Source: Jackrogersella multiformis (Eukaryota > Ascomycota > Sordariomycetes > Xylariales > Hypoxylaceae). Taken from it: a DNA stretch of 64,000 nt. Made by a program: the position numbers and the translations under genes. Of this stretch, positions 1 through 12,478 are shown piece by piece. How positions within the stretch are numbered: position 1 is the first letter of the stretch; the number at the start of each line of letters is the position of its first letter. The notes under the pieces were generated by a model. It did no database searches. It was not told the origin of the DNA and saw only the letters and a list, made by a program, of their open reading frames with translations. The stretch spans positions 496,001 to 560,000 of the forward strand of contig CADCXD010000001.1 of the NCBI GenBank assembly GCA_902806575.1, in the 5' to 3' direction.

Positions 1-3000
1 ATGGCACATCCATAAAGGATCTTTCGATTCACAGGTGGTTGGTGTTCTAAGGCCTATTGCTGGAACCTCTATTGTCATAATTTATCACCTAGTTGGAATG
101 GGTTTACCTCGTGTAATCCTACTCCGGGTGGTTTTTGAACTTTTCATGGTTGGCTGATAGAGACACTCATCAAACAAGCTGGCACAGATGGTATGATCAC
201 CTTCCCATTGCGAAAGGGGAGTCTATTCTAACCATATTAAAGTCTTTTAGGTGATCATTCAGGTTGCCCAGTTACTTCGACACGTGCTTGAGAATCAAAA
301 TTTATGCACGTATGATATAAAATAAAATTTGAAGTCAGTTACGAATGGAAGCATTAGACATGGCTGACATGAATGGCCTATATAATGCCGTAAGTGACAT
401 CCCGTCCTTACCACTTCACCAATTCTAACGTATCATGTTATTCATCTAGTATAATCTCTCTACCCTCTAATCTACCAAAGCCCTCGTTACATATTTTGTT
501 ATATGCATGACATCTACGTTGTTGTCTAGGCCAATGAGCTCTTGATATATGCCATCCATCTTGAACCCTTGGTACGTTACACATGTCACTGATTCCTCCA
601 AGGAACTGCGTTTTCCACACTGCCCTCTTAGGTTACTGGATATTTTTGTATAATTACACAGCCTGATAATTCTAGTAGGCTCGAGAATTCCGTCGTAATA
701 GATCAGTATCGAACACTGTTGTACTCGTTGGACTCGAAGATACTGATAATTCATGCTTAACCTTTCTTTCGGCCGACTTGGATGCGAATGATTATCCTCC
801 CCTGGCCAACCCCACAACCATTTATACAACACTAGTTCCCGCAACTTATTTTATCATGGGATTGGACGTCGAGCAACGAATCTCTCCTGCCAACATGTAT
901 CTGGAATTGGCAATTCCGTTTGCCGTCCAGGGCACCTGGCGACCTGGGGTTCGAATGCTGAAAATGCTATTTACTAATCATCGACATTCTCGAACTCTAT
1001 TTATGTAACTAATTTGAGTGTAGGCTTTCCAGAATCTTGACCATATCATCATTAGACCCTGTCACACGACTTGAAAGCTTGATTCCAATCGATCAAGCTC
1101 CCATTAATATCACGGCCGGCGAAAAGGGGATTTAGGGACACGACTTCAGATTTCGACGTTTGCATTCGCATCTTCATCCGGACAAGTCCGAGGCGTTGGC
1201 GTTTGGTCCCTGGTCTCTCTGACTTACAGGATCTAGATATTGGTGTGGTATTTTCTACAGGTGAGTTGTTTTTTTCTCTTTCTGTTGATGTTCGTAGTCT
1301 ATCCAATTTCAGGTTTACCAATGCCCATTCTCTATTACCAACAAGTTTTACCCGATCACTCCTTCAGAATTTGATCTCCAAGGGAGCTACCGTTATATTT
1401 CCTAACCCCGTCCTTTGATATCTTCTAAACCAATCCTATTGAATGAGCTGGCGGACTTGACCGCTGTCCTGTTTTAGCTTCATATACACTCAATTTTGTG
1501 TTCGCAGTCATCAACTAGCTTTGTTGCCATACCCACCCGCCTATTTACTGAGTTTCCCTGCATAATTACACATGGTAGTTTGAAATTCATGTCTACCTAA
1601 AGCTGGCTGTAACTGGAGGGGTCGCCGATGCTGCAAGTCAGAATGATGGAGATCTCGTACCCATAGCAGCTTCGAGATTTCATTATCACGATACTTCAGC
1701 GTTGCCGACATCACTGTCTAATATTACCCTCCCTGATACTGGTATATGATTATCGATTAGTCAGCTAAAAACAAATCTGTCGGACATTCCCTGTCCTGTC
1801 GGCAATCGAGCTGGGCTATGAATTCATTTTCGTCGCCAAGTATCTTCGGCAATAGGGCGAGTGCCTTAAGCTTGTGCAAGTATATGTAAAATGCTTGTCA
1901 TCGTCTGTATGCCTATATGAAACATCCGACCAAGTCTGGGTTGGGTCTAGTAGTTTATTTCACTAGACTGCACGAATATTTTAGGGTTTTATTCCTTTTT
2001 CCTTTATTCCTTTTGTGTGTGTGTGTGTGTAAGTACTTACACGGTTCTCTACCAAATACTAACCCCCTACGCTACCCCACCTAAATCTCTCACTTGGTTC
2101 CCTTCGTTATTTGTGTCGAGTTATTTCTTAAGGAATTATTTATTATCATCTGATCAGTGGTCCTACTATCAGTTTAACTTTTCTACTATCCCACAAAGCT
2201 TTACCTACTTCTCGTCTAACCATTTTCTAGTACCTCGAACATTAAAAATTCCCTCTTAACTTTTACAACACCTTAGTATCACTTGGATATATCCAGGCGC
2301 TTTACTTGCGATATATTCAAACGAATCGGTACGTCACATGTGGTATTACTCCTCGAAGTACCCATTAAATACCCCCTTATTTCAACTCCTAAGTACACCA
2401 CTGGATACTATACTCTCCCCTGAACCCATAATCAGCCTATCATGCGCGAAAGCTTCTTGAGCCCTGTTATCAATAGATCAGACATTGTACCTTTTACACT
2501 TACCCAACTTGTCGTCAGAAAAACGCGCTCGGATTAGCGCACCCTCTATCACCTAACCTTACCCTCTAGTTCTTCCCCAGATTACCTTCGTTCGCTCAGG
2601 CGTGTCTCCAACCTACACGCGTCGCCCTGATTCCATCGGCGTTGTTTTCGGGGTTTCTATGGTCTAACCTCACTGTTAGGATATCTATATTTGGTCACGT
2701 ACAGTGTCCATCGCCCAAAATAAGGTTCATAGGTGAGTCATTCCTTCGGGTCTATCTTAATTTTTTTGGTCACTACACCCACCGTGCACCGTGCACCGTG
2801 CAAATTCAGCCTCCCCTCACAGCCTTTCTATCTACATGTACCTAATCTCGTACGCAAAATTTTCCTCTCTTCAACACCCATCCTCTTCATCTTTCTCGCA
2901 CTGCTGCCTAATCATCTTTCCCATCCACTTCGTAATAATATTCCTTCAAGTTACCTTTTCCTTTCTCCTTTTTACTCATGCAGCATTTCATGCATCTTTC

Positions 3001-3292
3001 CTAGTCGTTGATCGATTCCCTTCTGGCCATCACCAGTTCTTTCATGGCTGTTGGTTCTTCGTTAGTCGTCAATACTTTCCTGGTTGTCGATTCCCGCCTA
3101 CTCATCAGTTTCCCGAATCGACGTCATTTACGAACTAGAGATTTCTAGTTATACTCACTTGTGCGAGCAATTTCTAATCATTGACCAATCGATCTATCTC
3201 TAGATTTCGATAGAATTGTATTGCAACCTGCTCTTTGTAAGTTAATCTCTCTCCGTTCTTCTTACTCCATCTAATACACATCATAGGTCATC
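1..3292. other. Gene-free stretch ending in a pyrimidine-rich leader
   Basis: No open frame here has family similarity or a consistent exon structure. From about 1980 to 3290 the plus strand is strongly C/T-rich with few purine runs, which is typical of promoters and 5' leaders of highly expressed fungal genes; it leads straight into the RNA-binding protein gene. The stretch also holds a TG dinucleotide run at 2014-2030 and three copies of a 7-bp unit (CACCGTG) at 2780-2800. Confidence 0.6.
2780..2800. repeat. 7-bp tandem repeat, three copies
   Basis: Three perfect head-to-tail copies of CACCGTG in the C/T-rich leader about 500 bp upstream of the RNA-binding protein start codon. No function can be assigned. 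Confidence 0.8.
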
Positions 3293-4966
3293 ATGGACGG
3301 ATTTAATCCTTACAACGGCAAGCCTCCGTCGAACGGTTCCGGCTCCCAGGGAGATGCCGGTTCTCAAGGCGCTGGTGGTGCCCCTGGTGTGCCTCAGGCA
3401 GGTCTATCCATGGCCCCGACCAATGGTCAAGCGGGTGGCGATATGTCGCAAGGCTTCTCGCCCGACACTGCTCGTCAGACTCTTTGGTATATAATATCTC
3501 GCACATAACTCCCATAATCATGACTTTCGTTAACCAGGCTACTATAGGATGGGCGAACTAGCCGGCTGGATGGATGAAGGGTTCATCCGCACGCTGTTTC
3601 AGTCAACCCTGAACGAAAATGTTCAAGTCAAGATCATTCGAGACCGTCATTCTGGGTATGGAAATTCCTCTCCTGTGATTTATTACCCCCCAACTCCCCA
3701 TCGCAGTCTTGATCATTCTGCCAGTGCATTCTATGACCCTCAAGACTAGCAACCCCTTCAGCCTTTGAATACTCAGCCTTCACATATGATATCTGGCGGA
3801 ACCCATATGAAGAATCGTTACTCATACATACGCAGAAGTGCCGGATACTGTTTCGTCGAGTTTGGCAACCCAGATGCTGCTCAGAAGGCTCTCCAGCTCA
3901 ACGGAACCCCGATCCCTAACACAGACCGTGTCTTCCGCTTAAATTGGGCTTCTGGTGGAGGACTGATCGACCGTCGAGATGACCGAACTCCCGAATACTC
4001 TATCTTCGTCGGAGATCTCGGCCACGAAGTCAATGAGTTCGTCCTCGTCGCGCTATTCCAGGCACGATTCCCTAGCTGCAAATCAGCCAAGATCATGACC
4101 GACCAACAAACTGGACAATCGCGCGGTTATGGTTTCGTCCGATTTTCGGATGAGCAAGACCAACAGCGCGCTCTGGTGGAGATGCAGGGTGTCTATTGCG
4201 GCAATCGACCCATGAGAGTCTCGCCTGCTACGCCCAAGAATCGGTAGATATAATTAGCTTTATTAGAAGTACCTTGTTGCTAACATCGTCAGTAGTGGAC
4301 ACCAGGCGGCACAGTTCAACCAGTTCGGTCACCAGATGATGCCGCCTGCCCAAGTCGCCCATCATGGCAACATGGGTGGTCAATGGATGCAGCAGCAGCA
4401 GCAGCCACCTAGCTACGGCTACCAACAGCAGCAGCAACAGCAGCAGCAGCCGCAGCAGCAGCCGGGCACTTTTAACCCCCTGACAATGAACCAATTTACT
4501 GATCCGAACAATACGACTGTATTCGTTGGAGGCCTGTCTGGTTATGTGACTGAGGATGAACTCAGATCCTTTTTTCAAGGGTTTGGGGAGATCACCTATG
4601 TCAAGATCCCTCCCGGAAAGGGATGCGGCTTTGTTCAGTTCGTTCATCGCCATGCGGCTGAGATGGCCATCAATCAGATGCAGGGTTATCCTATTGGGAA
4701 TTCTCGAGTTCGTCTGTCTTGGGGTCGTTCTCAAAACAATTCTGGTGTAGGTACTCCCTACCGACCTGCACCCCCTCCCCCTCATTACTTTCCTCCGGGA
4801 CCTCCGGGTCCGCCCGGTCCAGGACCTGGTGCTCCTTTCGGTGGCCCTGGCTTTGGTGGTGGCAGTGGCCACCAAGGTCCCCCTCCTAGCGGCTTGGGTC
4901 CTCAGGTATGGTTTATGTCAAGTCTGATATCTATCATTTTGAATTAGCTAACTTGGATTCTAGTAA
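3293..4966 (+). CDS. Three-RRM RNA-binding protein, Nam8/Ngr1/Csx1-like
   Basis: Five exons: 3293-3486, 3548-3655, 3836-4243, 4293-4905 and 4964-4966, giving about 441 residues. RRM1 is at about 63-140 (RNP1 SAGYCFVEF), RRM2 at 155-233 (SRGYGFVRF) and RRM3 at 311-382 (GKGCGFVQF). A Gln-rich linker with a 9-Gln run lies at 270-293, and the tail is Pro/Gly-rich. This order (two close RRMs, Q-rich spacer, third RRM, low-complexity tail) is that of the yeast Nam8/Ngr1 and fission-yeast Csx1 group, which bind pre-mRNA or U-rich mRNA and act in splicing or mRNA stability. Every junction keeps frame; RRM1 is only continuous after removing two introns (61 and 180 nt). The last intron ends directly at a TAA, so the final exon contributes only the stop codon. 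Which paralogue function applies cannot be told from sequence. Confidence 0.9.
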
Positions 4967-4977
4967 ACCGGCTCGCA

Positions 4978-5015
4978 ATGATTCAGCATAACCGGCATGA
5001 TTTAGCATAACCGGC
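4978..5015. repeat. 19-bp direct repeat in the 3' UTR
   Basis: Two adjacent 19-bp copies (ATGATTCAGCATAACCGGC) differing at one base (C/T). They start 12 bp after the stop codon of the three-RRM gene, so they probably lie in its 3' UTR. Confidence 0.8.
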
Positions 5016-6846
5016 GTCTCGCGTTTATGGCGTTTCGGCATGCTTCTCCGACTTCTGCATCAGTCTCTGGTTTCGGCTATTTGGTCTTCCCTCAGTTTAT
5101 TTCCCTTCCTCATGCGGTACCATTCAGTCATGGCTGTTCGATGACACTTATCCGCGTTATGACACTTCTGGCGTTGGTGAATTCGATACGACAAGCGGAC
5201 GGTGCGCATAGGGCGTTGGGGTCAAATACAATCAATCCTCTTGTCTTGCATTAACTACGACGCTTGCGTAAAGTTGATGCTTTAGTGAGGAGAGCGGTGT
5301 ACGATTTGCATCATTTGCTACGACGTCAATTTTCTTTTCATGATTTTTATGCTTTGCACCACGCCAAGCCTGACCGACAAAACTCCTACTTTCATCGCAA
5401 TTCCGTGGCCTCGAAGTGTGGCGGTTGCAATCGTTTTCTGCAATTGCTTTCCGACCTTGCGCCTTGAAATTTTGAACACATATGCCTTGTTCGCAAATTG
5501 CGCAATCAGCTTCGTTCACCTTGGCATGTCTTCCTCGCCGGATACCCCTGTTCGCCTAAGTTTCTCCAGCCTCATCCAAAAGGAGTAGGAATGAGCCAAG
5601 AGGTACATGTACCCAAGCGCTTTCACTGGAATTTCGTCCCCCCGCCCAGTCAGCTGAATACGAAAGCAAGATAAATCTCGGATTCAGACCTGTCATCCCA
5701 AAAAACCGGACAACAATACGACACGCCTTTAGTTTACCAGGGCATGACTCTTAGCATAGAGCCTCTGTTTTATAAACAATATGGTGGATAAATGGCAACC
5801 AGCATTATCGGTCAACTACAAATGGTTTCAGAGGCGGTAAAAACAAATTTCTACTTGGACTCGCCTTGGTGGCGTTCTATCATCACTTTGCACTCATAAA
5901 ATAGTTTCATAGTCGGTCAATTTTCCTTTCAGTCAATACATTGATTTCCAAATATCTATAGTACACACCCGTGAAATGTTTGTAAGTCAAATACGAGGCT
6001 ATTCCAATACGCTCGTTGAAATATCCATGTCATCTACAATATCCTTTACGGCATTGTGTCTATTTGGTATTATATTGCAGAACAAATTATAGATGGTCAG
6101 CCACGACTCCCACGCGTAGGGATCTTGAAACCTTGAGTAATGGTGTCTGTTCATTGCCAAAGTGTCTTAATAACTGTACACTTGTAGTAGTCCGTTGCTA
6201 ACAGGTTAAAGAAGTCGAATCGCAAGCTTATAGGGGTTCATTTATCACATAGTATAAACCTACGGATTTACGCTTAGGTAATTCTTGCGGGATACATGCA
6301 GACAGACTATTCCTATCACTATTTGTTAGAAGAGTCTTCTGCATGCCAAGAAGAGCTATATGGACAGTCACACAAAGCCCGTTACGCGTCGCCGGCTGCG
6401 CTGGGACGGCCTGTGGCATCACGGACGGCAAGCACTGACGTAATCACCATGGCTCGGCAAGCCGCCGACGAACGAGAGGAAGTTAAACGTTAAACAAAAT
6501 AAAAGGGCGCGGCAGCTGGTTGGCTGGTTGCGGCGAGATCTGCTGCGGGCGCTCGGTCCCGAGGTTTCTGCGCCTTTTGGCTTGGCTCGGTGCACCCCCC
6601 TCTCTCTCTTCTCCCCTCTGCCCTCTATTCTCTTTGGCGTGGTCGAGGTGCGCGGTATGTCCCCAGGCTAAGATCCGAGACAAGGGATCGGGAAGGGGGA
6701 CGGGTGCGAAACAGGAATTAGATGGGCGTAGGGCAGCGATGGTGTAACGGGGCACGGAAGGATTCTACGTAGGCCGCTGTTTTGTATTTAATGCTATGAG
6801 CTGCCCGTCTGTGGGATCGGGGATCGGGGATGGCGGGCATGGGGAT

Positions 6847-6870
6847 ATATATGTATGTACATACATATAT
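6847..6870. repeat. Perfect 24-bp palindrome
   Basis: The sequence is a perfect inverted repeat centred on GTAC at 6857-6860, built from TA and TATG units. It lies upstream of the cytochrome b561-like gene and could form a cruciform or bind a dimeric factor; it may also be simple AT-rich sequence. Confidence 0.75.
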
Positions 6871-7103
6871 GTAAAAGAAGGTGGCCATCCTGTTTTGTTC
6901 TTTTGATTCATGCATGTCGGTATTGTGTTCTACCTATGTAGGTTACAAGGTTCAGGATTGCATCTCATACTCGACACACGACACGGCTTCACGTGTAGCT
7001 TGATGTGGTATCGTCTCGACGTCGTTTGAATGATTAGATCGCTAGGGTTGCACCGGATTGAATTGGATATACCTACTGGTTTGTTGAAGAGCGACACGTC
7101 ATC

Positions 7104-8391
7104 ATGAAATCGATAGCTGTTCTCAGCTTCTGTCTCGCTTTAGGTAAGCAACAAAAGCCTTTTTTGTCTACATGGATTTGTCAGCCAACGGCTTTCCACT
7201 AGAGTATAGCTAACCACACGTGCGCAGCGGGGAATACGTATGCCATATCTCCTTACTTCAGCAGCGGCGAAAACGGCGAGAGCATTACATGGGAAGGCTG
7301 GGGCGGTTGGGGAGGAAGCGCGGGTGGAAGTAGTGCGGGAGACGGCTCTTCGAACGGGTATGGGTCCGGGTCAGGATCAGGATCAGGGGAAAGTGCTTAC
7401 GGCGTGGACTTCGATGTCGAGGAGGCAAGTCGGTATGGGACGGCCCACGGCGTGCTCGCTGCTCTATGCTTCGCTATCCTGTTCCCGGTCGGCGCAATCC
7501 TCATGCGCGTCATCCCAGGACGGCATTCCTGGCTAATCCACGCGGTGTTCCAGAGTGTCGCTTACATTCTATACGTAGCTGCCGCAGCACTTGGGATCAG
7601 GCTCATCCAGATTGTGAAGCTTCCTCCCAGCGGGTCTAGTCTAGTAAGTCTCTTACTTTGTCCCTTCTTATCCCTCCTACTGGAATTTTGTCTGCTTCGT
7701 CGTCGATACTTAGTATGGATGTCGGTCTTTCGACTTGGAATTGGCTTACTAACGAGATAAACAGTTAGAAATGTCATCTTCAAACGCGCATCCCATTATC
7801 GGTATCGTCTTACTTGCTGTGCTGTTTCTACAACCGCCGTTAGGATTCGTCCACCATTCTAAATTCAAACGTCTGGGACGTCGAACTGTATACTCCCACG
7901 CGCACCTGTGGCTGGGTCGCACTGCTCTCACACTGGGGATCATCAATGGCGGGCTCGGCCTAAAACTTGCTCGGGCGTCTCAGGCTGCTATCATTGCATA
8001 CTCCGTCATTGCGGCCGTCGTGTGGCTTATCTGGTTGATGGTTGCTGTCCTAGGGGAAGCCCGACGTCGACACCAAGGTCGAGACCGAGGTGTTGAAACT
8101 CGAGCGTACGTTGGCGATCTTCCTCCTATCAACACTCTGCGGCCTGGTGTGGCTCCTCCTGCTCCAACCTTTGGGAGGAACGGCCATCGTCACCACCACC
8201 ATTATCAGAGTAGCTCGGACGACCCCACCCCGCCATACACGCCTGGCCCTTTTCACAATGACCCGCCTGTGTATACAGGATCCGGAACCAACGGGGTGGA
8301 GTTAAGGCCCGTGAAGAATTACACAAGAGGTGGGTCAGTATCGTCGTTTTCGTCTGAGCAGATGCCCAGAGATGGAGAGCGGAGAATTTGA
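7104..8391 (+). CDS. Cytochrome b561/ferric-reductase-type membrane protein
   Basis: Three exons (7104-7143, 7228-7643, 7765-8391), about 360 residues. The first exon encodes a signal peptide (MKSIAVLSFCLALG). A mature Gly/Ser-rich segment with SG repeats follows, then a multi-helix membrane domain. His residues occur at helix edges in the contexts YGTAHG, RHSWLIH, NAHPIIG and YSHAHLW; this spacing is typical of the b-haem ligands of cytochrome b561 domains. The tail (after about residue 250) is cytosolic-like, His- and Pro-rich. Fungal relatives often carry an N-terminal DOMON haem domain; here only a low-complexity linker stands in that place. Likely role: transmembrane electron transfer at the plasma or endo-membrane. 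The second intron has a good TTACTAACG branch point. Substrate is unknown. Confidence 0.85.
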
Positions 8392-11177
8392 GCTCAGATG
8401 GTTATTGATTATGATTTCTGGTACGTTGGTGTAATGGGAAAAGGGGGCGCGAGGATTGAATTTATCACCGGCCAAAACCAGTTGAAAAGGAGGGAGTTTT
8501 GGTAGCTCTAGGGAGCCCCAAAAGGGCTCCAGTAGGGGTATATTTATAGGTAGGAGAGCAGGTCCTAGCAGGGGGTAAAGTTCCACATTTTGTAGTGTGA
8601 TAGAATTTGTAGGAAAGGGTGCAGGGTTAAGGGACCACGATGCTTAAAAAAACTCCTGCTTACAACTTCGGCGTCATGGGAATATAAAACTGGAGGCCTT
8701 AAATCCAATTAAATTTATATTTCGTTCCACGTAACCTCAGCCATTACGGATCTCCATCATGCGTACCTACCTAGTGTAACGTTATGATTAGGGTACCTAG
8801 TTATGTTGCCACTGACTCAGCCCGCAACAAACTTGACTCTTATTTATAATTCGAATACCGTGTTCCAATTAGCTCAGTATCCAAGGCTAAATTTGAAAAA
8901 CATACCAGCTGTATACTGATAGATTCCGACTGCCGTTAGCATTGTTAATATTGTTTGTTATAATAAACGCAGGTTATGAGTGTTAGTGGTAAGTTACTAG
9001 GAACAAGTAACCTAATGGTCTAGGTTATAGATATACATACCCAGTATTACCCCCTTAGATACAGAGCGTAGATCTCCAACCACATAACATTACAATATGA
9101 AGAAATGAAATTGAAAGCCCAAAGGGGTATTTGAACTAAACCTTGACGTTTACTGTCCTCAAACCTTCTAAGTTATATGTTGATGAAGACACATTATATG
9201 TAGTGTGTTTGAAGGAGCGAAAGACGCAATATGAGAAGGGGTAAGGGGTAAAAGCTGCGGGGCTATTTTGTATGGTATTAGCATCATCATCTAGGAATGT
9301 GTTGGAAATATATACGAATCGACTATTATCATAAATAATGAAACAGGTTCTGAATCGAGTAGAACTGCATGCATTTTTATTTGTGATATGAACAGTTTGA
9401 GCTTCATGTGAAATGGCGAGAGGTTCTGGTGAAACTTGGAAATGGAAAAGGTTGAAAAAGGCCATGTATATGAGGCAGCGAGGTAGAGTCCATTATTTTT
9501 GACAGTCAAAGGGAACAGTAAAAACATGATGAGTGTCATGTCAGGTGTCAGGCCTTGACGGTCACCTGCCTTGAATCTCCCGGCACCGACCCTGATACCT
9601 GACACCTGTACCTAGGTACCAAAGCAGTTAAGCTTATAAGGATAAATAATAGGACATTATTTCATAAATCCGAAAGGTGTAGTGGTGTAAGCGCTTTAAA
9701 GATTTGGGCTTGCTCATGCACTTTGGGATGCATCATGTTTCACACTTGGTAGCAGTGGTCACCATTTCCTTTGTAAATAATATTTTAACCTACACCTGTC
9801 TTAAGTGCCTTGATTAATATATTTGAATTTATATTTCAATATTAAGAAGTAATGAACTATTCATCGTTCATAAGGGGAAACCGTTATTACTACCTACCTA
9901 GGAGGTAGGCAGCTACGTACTTAGCATGTCAGAGATGCGAAACATACAACCGAAATCAATAAATACTTCAATTGCTATGATAACCCACCGCTATCTTCGG
10001 TGTATTTACTATAATTATTATGTACGACGTCTTAGAAGACTCTGGAATACTCATCATACCCTTATATATCTGCCTTGTTCTAAAGATTCTAACTTAAGTG
10101 TCCTGGGTGTATCTACCTAGGTACTTAGCTTTCCTCTGTTTTGATGACGTGGAAGAATTATTTAGCATGGTACATTAAATGATATGACAAACTGGCTGGA
10201 AGGATACAGGTATGTATGTTTGCCGATAGCCTTTACGTAATAAATGAAATCTCGATATTAACTTTGGTGGCTCTACGGATCAAGGTCCTGACGAAGCTGT
10301 CATCGACTGCTACAATGGCCGGCACGTCAGGTAGTAGTAGCATCGCAGCGCTTCACTTAGCCTTCAAAAACGACAGGTCCTACTCTCATTCTCATTTAAA
10401 AAGATCCCCGTGGGTAGCGGTAGTAATATCGCGAAGTGGTTACATTCAAGATGCCATCGTCCACGCGGTGTTGCACTGGTCTGCCGAGAGGCACGATTCA
10501 TCATTTTATATTGATCTCAGTACCCAAATTTTAAACACTCATACTCGGCAATCTTATCCAATCGTACACTCGCACTGCGAACAGTGTAAAGACATCTATT
10601 CTAAGAAAAAAGGAGAAGTTCCATCCGTGTAAACAATATGAATACGCTGGCTTATACGGCTTTTAGCTTGATACAATTTACCCGGTCCACTCTGCTTCTG
10701 TCCCTTCCCCTGACGACGGTCCGGATGTAGTCATTCCCCGCATGATATCCCCCTGATGAAAAACCTTGTCCCATTGTTGAATTTATTGTGCATTTGAAAT
10801 GTCCTATAGCCGCGCGGCGTTATACGATAGAACCTCTTTTCCCAATTAGTTCTAGATTGCCCTAAGCCGTGATGCTGATCGTTGGCCTCATGGAATGTTG
10901 GATCGAGAGGCAAGATATAGCTGAACTTAGCATGATGATCTGAAATGGATTTATCCCCTTTTCATTCTTTTACTACCTATGTTCTATTTTAGTTCTTTAA
11001 CTACTATAGGGGCTGGCTATTCTGAATAAATCTCACCAGCTCCGTAACCTCGCTTGCCTGCGACCTCCTATTAGACGGTCCAGTTATTGGAATGGCCCTA
11101 ATGATTTGAAGATATTGCAAGAATCGAGAATTTACACATCTAAACGATAAGATTCGTTGAATTTAAACAAAAAGAAA
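8392..11177. other. Intergenic, no supported gene
   Basis: Moderately AT-rich DNA between two plus-strand genes. Open frames around 9.1-9.6 kb and 10.2-10.6 kb lack splice support and family similarity. Copies of the CCTAGG-centred dispersed motif occur near 9.9 kb and 10.1 kb. Confidence 0.5.
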
Positions 11178-12478
11178 ATGGCGAGGAATTGGGGACTTGC
11201 GACTACGCTGGTGGTCATATCTTCAATACTATCCGCCGTCTATGCACAAAACTATCCTCTAGTTACGGATTCCAGATGCAACTGCTACAGGACCAACGCG
11301 ACAACCTCTCACTACTTCACTCACCACCGGTTCTTCGATTTCAGGGAGATGTCCCAATATGTCAGTGTACCAAAACCTATAAATGATCCACAAGGCGCTG
11401 CCGATGCGCCTGTAACAAGCAACTATTTCAAGGACCCTGCTTGGACGAGTGTTTGGGCCATCCAGAACTGGAACAACAGCGCTCTCATGAATGGAAGCTC
11501 AGACGTCACCGGAAGTGACGCCACGGTACTCATGGTAAACTCGGCAAACAATATGTACTTCGACAGGAATACGGATCAGCGTGCGTCATCTAAAACGTAT
11601 CTCGTGATGAGGACCATGCGTCACGACAAATTCCAATCCGCCTCGGAGATTGAGTCCATCTCTCTCGGCTATCGCTATGTGTCCATTCGTATGTTTGTTC
11701 GCACTAGGGGTGCTCCAGGAGCCATTACAGCCATGTTTACATTCCGCGGGGCGCCGAAACTTTCTGAAGTACAAGAGGCCGACCTTGAGGTCAGGACCGT
11801 CGACCCTAAGTACTCGATTCAATACACAAACCAACCATCGTGGAACGAGGCCGGTGATATTCCCCAAGCAACCCGCAACGTCTCGCTCCCGAACCGCGTA
11901 GACTGGTCTGGCTGGCAATACCATCGAATGGACTGGACCCCGGGTTCCACCAGTTGGTATGTCGACGGGCAGCTCATGTCCTCCATCCAGTTCCAAGCAC
12001 CTAAGGATGCAAGCCGTATCATGTTCAATAATTGGAGCGACGGTGGCAGTTGGAGCGGTAATATGAGCGTCGGGGCGTCGGCGGAGATGCAGATTCAATG
12101 GATCGATATTGTCTATAACAGTACAGACCCGGTTCCTGGAAATCCGTTCACGAACCCAGGCGCTGGAGGGGCGTGTGCCAACACATGCAGTATTGATTTG
12201 ACCTCGAAGACGGGTACCCCAGTCCTAATTTCTGGACCTCAAGGTATGGCATTGTTCCCCTCACATAATCCCCCCAAGTGGCCTCTGATAAGAACAATAT
12301 TAACGTTCTCTCTTAACCGATAGGTAGTAATCCTGGCCCCGGGAATGGAGGTTCGCCTGGGGCTTGCACTTCGGCCAAGTACGGACAATGTGCTGGGAAG
12401 ACGTGGAATGGATGCTCGGCCTGCGCCGCTGGAACAACGTGCAAGTTCCAAAATGATTATTACTCTCAATGTCTGTGA
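11178..12478 (+). CDS. Secreted GH16 glycoside hydrolase with C-terminal CBM1
   Basis: Two exons (11178-12243 and 12324-12478) encode about 406 residues. The start is the ATG at 11178, which opens a clear signal peptide (MARNWGLATTLVVISSILSA). The catalytic domain carries the GH16 active-site signature EADLE (E200, D202, E204), in which the two Glu act as nucleophile and acid/base; GH16 enzymes cut beta-1,3/1,4-glucans or cell-wall glucan-chitin links. After the intron a short Gly/Pro/Ser linker leads to a 33-residue CBM1 (about 374-406) ending NDYYSQCL, the hallmark of fungal cellulose-binding modules. The CBM1 sits entirely in the second exon. A likely role is plant or fungal wall polysaccharide degradation; the exact GH16 subfamily and substrate cannot be read from sequence alone. 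Confidence 0.92.

Larger units (their letters stand above)
4967..7103. other. Intergenic: 3' region and b561 promoter
   Basis: No supported gene. A 19-bp direct repeat lies just after the stop codon of the RNA-binding protein (4978-5015). 6500-6750 is G+C-rich. A perfect AT-rich 24-bp palindrome (6847-6870) lies about 235 bp upstream of the next start codon. Confidence 0.55.

Noticed and set aside
467..844. 125-codon minus-strand open frame with fairly protein-like composition
   Set aside because: No recognisable domain, no supported start or splice sites, and overlapping open frames on the other strand; could be a decayed gene but not supportable.
951..975. GGGGTTCGAATG resembling a tRNA T-loop
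   Set aside because: The flanks do not pair into a T-stem and no acceptor or anticodon arm is found; no tRNA gene could be supported in the window.
10216..10632. 138-codon plus-strand frame
   Set aside because: No signal, domain or splice structure, and its composition resembles random translation of intergenic DNA.
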